Assembly: GCF_900112485.1 (NCBI RefSeq)
Contig: NZ_FOMG01000013.1
Span: forward strand, 1 to 64,000
DNA: 64,000 nt
Origin: Clostridium uliginosum
Lineage (GTDB): Bacteria > Bacillota > Clostridia > Clostridiales > Clostridiaceae
Reading direction: 5' to 3'
The notes under the pieces were generated by a model. It was not told the DNA's origin, did not search any database, and was given only the letters and a program-made list of their open reading frames with translations. The position numbers and the translations under genes are program-made. The stretch's first letter is position 1, and each line of letters starts with the position of its first letter. Of this stretch, positions 60,489 through 64,000 are shown piece after piece.

Positions 60489-61526
60489 ATGAGTATAAGC
60501 AAAAAGATAAGAGTTTTAGTAGTTGACGATTCACTTGTATTTAGGGAAGTAATTTCAAAAGGGCTACAATCAGATGGAAGAATTCAGATTGTAGCAACTG
60601 CATCAGATCCATTTATTGCTAGAGATAAAATAATCGAATTTGAGCCAGACGTAATGGTATTGGATGTTGAACTACCTAGAATGAATGGTATTGAATTTTT
60701 AAAAAGGCTAATGCCACAATATCCTATACCAGTTGTTGTTATAAGTTCAGCAAATAAAAATATTTTTGAAGCACTTAATGCTGGAGCAATAGATTTTGTG
60801 ATGAAGCCAGAAATGAACAATATAAATGGATTAGAAGCTATGCTGAATGAGTTAATAATTAAGGTTAAAATAGCTTCCATTGCAAAAGTAGAAAATTTAA
60901 AAAACAATTGTAACTCTAAAATTATTGATAGTAATATAGATTCTACTTACAATAATAAAGTAATTTTAATAGGATCTTCTACTGGTGGAACTCAAGCAGT
61001 TTATGAAATATTAAAAAAGTTTCCAAGTAATATGCCTCCAATTTTAATTGCTCAGCATATGCCTGCAAAGTTTACAAAGTTGTATGCAGAGAGGCTAAAT
61101 AATTCTAGTTTAATGGAAGTGAGAGAAGCAAAAGATGGCGATAAACTATATCCTGGACTTGTACTTGTAGCTCCAGGGGATTATCATATGAGATTAAAAT
61201 CTAGAGGCAACGAGTTTTATGTCCAGTGTTTTAAAGGGGAAAAGGTTAATGGCCACTGCCCTTCAGTAGATGTGTTATTTGATTCTGGAGCAAAGCTACT
61301 TAATAAAAATGCTATTGGAGTTATCTTAACTGGAATGGGTTATGATGGAGCAAAAGGATTACTTAATATGAGAAAAAATGGAGCAAGAACCATTGGCCAA
61401 GATGAGCAATCTTGTGTAGTATATGGTATGCCTAAAGTAGCTTTTGAGATAGGGGCTGTTGAGAAAAAAGTAAGCTTAGATAATATTCCTAGAACTATTG
61501 GCTTAATTCTAAAAACACAAATATAA
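60489..61526 (+). CDS. cheB: Chemotaxis glutamate methylesterase CheB
   Basis: A 345-residue enzyme with a receiver domain (VLVVDDSLVFREVI, Asp59 in VMVLDVELPRMNG, VVISSANK, VMKPEM) and a C-terminal methylesterase/deamidase domain with the Ser-His-Asp triad segments LIGSSTGGTQAVYEIL, IAQHMPAKFTKLYAERL and VILTGMGYDGAKGLLNMRKNGA. It reverses CheR methylation after phosphorylation by CheA. ATG 60489 follows cheR by five bases behind AAAGGAATA. Confidence 0.95.
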   Translation: MSISKKIRVLVVDDSLVFREVISKGLQSDGRIQIVATASDPFIARDKIIEFEPDVMVLDVELPRMNGIEFLKRLMPQYPIPVVVISSANKNIFEALNAGAIDFVMKPEMNNINGLEAMLNELIIKVKIASIAKVENLKNNCNSKIIDSNIDSTYNNKVILIGSSTGGTQAVYEILKKFPSNMPPILIAQHMPAKFTKLYAERLNNSSLMEVREAKDGDKLYPGLVLVAPGDYHMRLKSRGNEFYVQCFKGEKVNGHCPSVDVLFDSGAKLLNKNAIGVILTGMGYDGAKGLLNMRKNGARTIGQDEQSCVVYGMPKVAFEIGAVEKKVSLDNIPRTIGLILKTQI

Positions 61527-61738
61527 TCCAAAAAGTAATTTGTTAATTAATGTTGTGTTTTAAATACGATTAGTTATTTATTTGGAGATGCTTAATACAC
61601 AAATATATAGGTTGCAATTATATTACTTCATATAATTACCCATAAGACACTTGAAATATATGTAGCTTTTTAATTACAACATATATATTATAAAATTGAT
61701 AGTAAGAGTAAGATTATATTTAGAAAGGAGATTATTAT

Positions 61739-62083
61739 ATGCCATTTATAGGATCTAAAATAACCGTGAAACTTTCAAAAGAAAAAGAAGAAACAATAAA
61801 GAAAAGATTAGGTGAAGCAATAGAATTAATTCCAGGAAAAAGTGAAAGGTTTTTGATGGTTGGATTTGAGGATGAATATTCACTTTATTTTGGTGGAGAA
61901 AAGTTAGAAAGAGGTGCTTTTATAGAAGTAAAAGTATTTGGAAAGGCAAGTAAAGAAGCCTTTGCTACATTAACTAGAGAAATCTGTAGTATTTATGAAG
62001 AAGAATTGCAAATACCTCAAAATAAAACATATGTTAAATATGAAGAAGTTGAAAATTGGGGTTGGAATGGAAGTAATTTTTAA
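61739..62083 (+). CDS. Tautomerase/MIF-superfamily protein
   Basis: A 114-residue protein of the macrophage-migration-inhibitory-factor fold. After Met removal Pro1 (PFIGSKITVKL) would be the catalytic base. SERFLMVGFEDEYSLYFGGEKLERGAFIEVKVFGKASKEAFATLTREICSIYEEEL matches MIF-like proteins. The physiological substrate is unknown. ATG 61739 follows AGAAAGGAGATTATTAT. The gap 61527-61738 before it holds only weak family C and A end fragments near 61551-61595. Confidence 0.82.
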   Translation: MPFIGSKITVKLSKEKEETIKKRLGEAIELIPGKSERFLMVGFEDEYSLYFGGEKLERGAFIEVKVFGKASKEAFATLTREICSIYEEELQIPQNKTYVKYEEVENWGWNGSNF

Positions 62084-62400
62084 CGCACATACAAGAAAAT
62101 AACAAGGGGTTGTCTCAAAATTACCAAGTGAAGTAATAGCAAAGAAATAGAAATAACATTTATTAAAGAAGACTAGAAAAACAAGCTAAAAGTTTCTAAC
62201 ATTTAAAGTTGTACCCATAAAAGAATGCTCCTAATATGCATTAGGACAATCATTTATGGAACAACTTCAAATGAATAAACTCTAAGCTTATTTTTCAATG
62301 ATTCTTCCACAAATGTTATTTCTATTTCTTTTTTTCGAATATACATCATATCAGTAAATGATTTATATTATGAGACAGTTCCTTGTTATTTTTTATAGCA
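62084..62400. repeat. Composite element: family B (long copy) nested in a family A element
   Basis: Outer ends GCACATACAAGAAAATAACAAG (62086-) and CTTGTTATTTTTTATAGC are family A halves. Between them (62104-62386) lies a family B copy: GGGGTTGTCTCA opens it and GAGACAGTTCC closes it, with AAAGAAATAGAAATAACATT and AATGTTATTTCTATTTCTTT inside. Its core of about 130 bp (about 62180-62312), absent from the copy at 38311, is itself palindromic (CCTAATATGCATTAGG in the middle). It follows the tautomerase stop directly. The remaining 62401-62502 is the leader of the next gene, with a family A right-end fragment (CTTGAATATGCCTAAAT, 62468-62484). Confidence 0.7.
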
Positions 62401-62502
62401 ATACTTACATAATATGGTATTATTAGTATAGTTAATTGTTTAGTTGTTTTTTAATAATTTAGTAAGTCTTGAATATGCCTAAATGTTGAGGTGATTTAGA
62501 AT

Positions 62503-63240
62503 ATGAAGCAAGTTAATAGCTTGAAAGGTGAAAAGTGGGTTAAAATAAATGGGAAAAGAAAAATTCAATCTTTTCAGGATTCGTATGCAGATTTATTTAA
62601 TATTAGTTTAGGGATGATATCATTAGATGGAAAACCTTTAACTGTTTGGTCTAATTCTTCATTATTTTGCAATTATATTATAAAAAATAATAATGTGAGG
62701 TGTAAACAGGAAAAGCAACATATAATAGATTGTGTTTCGGAAAAAAGTGAGACTATTAAATATACATGCTATATGAAAATCACATATTTTGCATGTCCAA
62801 TATTTTTAAATAATGACTTGGTTGCTATTTGTTTAGGCGGAGGTGTTTACTTAGAAGAAAATAAAGACTTGTTAAAGGACAATATAATTCAAGGTATGCC
62901 TATAATGAGCGAGTCTAAGTTAAACGATATCATAACGTTATTAGAAAATATATTTAATCTTATAGATAGTAATAAAAATGTAAGTTTTTCAGATGATAGT
63001 AGAAAAGAAGAATTTAATCAAGAAATATTTTTTTTAGATAAGAAATTAACTTTAAGAGAAATGGAAGTTGTTAAATTAATTAATTTAGGAATGACGAACA
63101 AAGAAATTTGTGTGAAGTTAAATATAAGTGAAAAAACTGTAAAAACCCACGTTACTAATATTTTAAGAAAGTTAAAAATGAAGGATAGATTAGAAGTGGT
63201 TATTTTTTGTAAAAATAATAAGGCACATGAAATAAAATAA
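62503..63240 (+). CDS. PocR-domain LuxR-type transcriptional regulator
   Basis: A 245-residue regulator joining an N-terminal PocR sensory domain (about 20-150: FQDSYADLFNISLGMISLDGKPLTVWSNSSLFCNYI, KYTCYMKITYFACPIFLNNDLVAICLGGGVY) to a C-terminal LuxR HTH (about 185-240: LTLREMEVVKLINLGMTNKEICVKLNISEKTVKTHVTNILRKLKM). PocR domains bind small ligands, often diols or hydrocarbon derivatives, in regulators of glycyl-radical and B12-dependent pathways. Its Cys pattern differs from the sensor at 31158. ATG 62503 follows GAGGTGATTTAGAAT. The last residues KAHEIK and the stop lie in a family A element. It may work with the sensor gene that follows. Confidence 0.82.
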   Translation: MKQVNSLKGEKWVKINGKRKIQSFQDSYADLFNISLGMISLDGKPLTVWSNSSLFCNYIIKNNNVRCKQEKQHIIDCVSEKSETIKYTCYMKITYFACPIFLNNDLVAICLGGGVYLEENKDLLKDNIIQGMPIMSESKLNDIITLLENIFNLIDSNKNVSFSDDSRKEEFNQEIFFLDKKLTLREMEVVKLINLGMTNKEICVKLNISEKTVKTHVTNILRKLKMKDRLEVVIFCKNNKAHEIK

Positions 63241-63450
63241 AAAGTCCAAAATGCTATGCATATTTTTCATCAGACAAGGAGACAAATTAGTCTCATAGCG
63301 GGTCTATTAGGACAATCTGCCGACGTGAGCAGTGAACCCAAATCTATGATTTGGTGTGAATCGCTTACTCAGTGAGCGTATGCGAGTCGAGCTTCCAATG
63401 ATGGAAAATAGGCTAGCAGATGGACTTGTTATTTTTTTGAATGCGCCTAA
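63219..63450. repeat. Palindromic element, family A (copy 10, long) with module D core
   Basis: TAAGGCACATGAAATAAAAT starts it, inside the PocR-LuxR gene end, and TTATTTTTTTGAATGCGCCTAA ends it. The inner arms AAAGTCCA and TGGACTT are a fourth compensated version. The core of about 120 bp contains hairpin module D (63338-63392), also found before the Crp/Fnr gene at 29988. Confidence 0.75.
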
Positions 63451-63474
63451 TATTCAATAATCCGGGGGAATAAT

Positions 63475-64000
63475 ATGTCAATTCGAAAGAAATGTCTGAT
63501 TTTTGTATTTATAATTGTGATTGTGCCTATGTTTTTGATATTTTTATTATCAAATATTATTTTAAATAATCAAATAGAAAAGTCTGCTCAAGGATATTTA
63601 GAGAATGCCTTTATGCTTGCAAATAATGAAATGATTGATCGATTAAATGAAATGAAAAAGGTATCGATTAGAACTACTAAATCAACAGAGTTTCAAAAAG
63701 AAATTCAAAGTGAAAATGTTTCTACATTAAATAAAACTATTAAGGGTATAGATGAGGTGTATGACTATATAGATTTTTATATGGTATTTGATGAAAAAAA
63801 AATATTAATGACAAGTGAACCAAATATTAAAGATTCTAAATTTTCTCGATTAAATATGTTAATTGATAAAGCAGAAAGTACACATAACACTATTACCTCA
63901 GAAGAATTATTTAATATTAATGATTTATTTTATGATAATTCTAAAGAATATAATAAATTTAAAGTATTAATTAATAAAGAGAATGATGAAAGTGAATATT
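63475..64000 (+). CDS. Membrane sensor protein, 3' end beyond the window
   Basis: The frame is open from ATG 63475 to the window end (175 codons), behind GGGGGAATAAT. It starts with a basic N-terminus and one membrane helix (SIRKKCLIFVFIIVIVPMFLIFLLSNIIL), followed by an extracytoplasmic region with coiled-coil and Cache-like character (ENAFMLANNEMIDRLNEMKKVSIRTTKS, YDYIDFYMVFDEKKILMTSEP). This fits the sensor part of a histidine kinase or chemoreceptor; the output domain is not visible. Confidence 0.65.
   Translation, partial: MSIRKKCLIFVFIIVIVPMFLIFLLSNIILNNQIEKSAQGYLENAFMLANNEMIDRLNEMKKVSIRTTKSTEFQKEIQSENVSTLNKTIKGIDEVYDYIDFYMVFDEKKILMTSEPNIKDSKFSRLNMLIDKAESTHNTITSEELFNINDLFYDNSKEYNKFKVLINKENDESEY

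Noticed and set aside
1-64000. CRISPR array, tRNA, rRNA or transposase gene
   Set aside because: Reading both strands gave no regularly spaced direct repeats with unique spacers, no tRNA-like cloverleaf, no rRNA sequence and no DDE or HUH transposase motif; the dispersed palindromes have no coding capacity.

Overview
The window is very AT-rich, with Clostridium-type gene content: strong GGAGG ribosome sites, frequent GTG/TTG starts, a SigI/RsgI pair, a B12-independent glycyl-radical dehydratase, many PTS genes and butyrate-type acyl-CoA enzymes. It looks like a saccharolytic Clostridium sensu stricto close to the C. beijerinckii/C. butyricum group. I cannot fix the species. I found no rRNA, tRNA, CRISPR array, complete transposase or prophage.

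Layout. 0-12.9 kb: sigI-rsgI, an APC amino-acid antiporter, a GNAT, a fused homocysteine methyltransferase/methylene-THF reductase, a histidine phosphatase, two surface-type proteins without signal peptides, a PHP phosphoesterase, and an ECF S-component next to a pyridoxal kinase. 13.1-21.1 kb: a ten-gene salvage operon joining a chitobiose-type PTS and a GH4 hydrolase to MurNAc genes (murQ, a NamZ-like hydrolase, a MurK-like kinase, a MurR-like regulator). 21.3-24.9 kb: the fructose operon fruR-fruK-fruA. 25-31 kb: mixed regulators, a hexapeptide-repeat protein, a c-di-GMP phosphodiesterase and a YdcZ pair divergent from a Crp/Fnr regulator. 31.1-38.1 kb: a PocR-domain sensor and AraC-type response regulator, then the glycyl-radical glycerol/diol dehydratase and its activase. 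38.7-54.4 kb: a HAD phosphatase, then a divergent iolR and a myo-inositol operon (Fe-ADH, iolJ, iolC, iolB, iolD, iolG, iolE, Na+ symporter), followed by a crotonase, a CoA-transferase and an acyl-CoA dehydrogenase. 54.8-61.5 kb: chemotaxis genes cheY-cheA-cheW-mcp-cheR-cheB. 61.7-64 kb: a tautomerase, a PocR-LuxR regulator and the start of a sensor gene cut by the window end.

Most notable points. (1) The inositol operon has no iolA. With the Fe-ADH and the three CoA enzymes just downstream it encodes every step of a plausible inositol-to-propionate route through 3-hydroxypropionate. (2) The PocR sensor and its response regulator have both lost the phosphotransfer residues (kinase His to Asn216, receiver Asp to Asn55), and the kinase has also lost its N-box Asn. 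This suggests a phosphorylation-independent two-protein switch controlling the glycyl-radical dehydratase. (3) At least three families of palindromic intergenic elements lie mostly just after stop codons. Their arms show compensatory changes, they have interchangeable cores and nest inside each other, and they supply stop codons to several genes.
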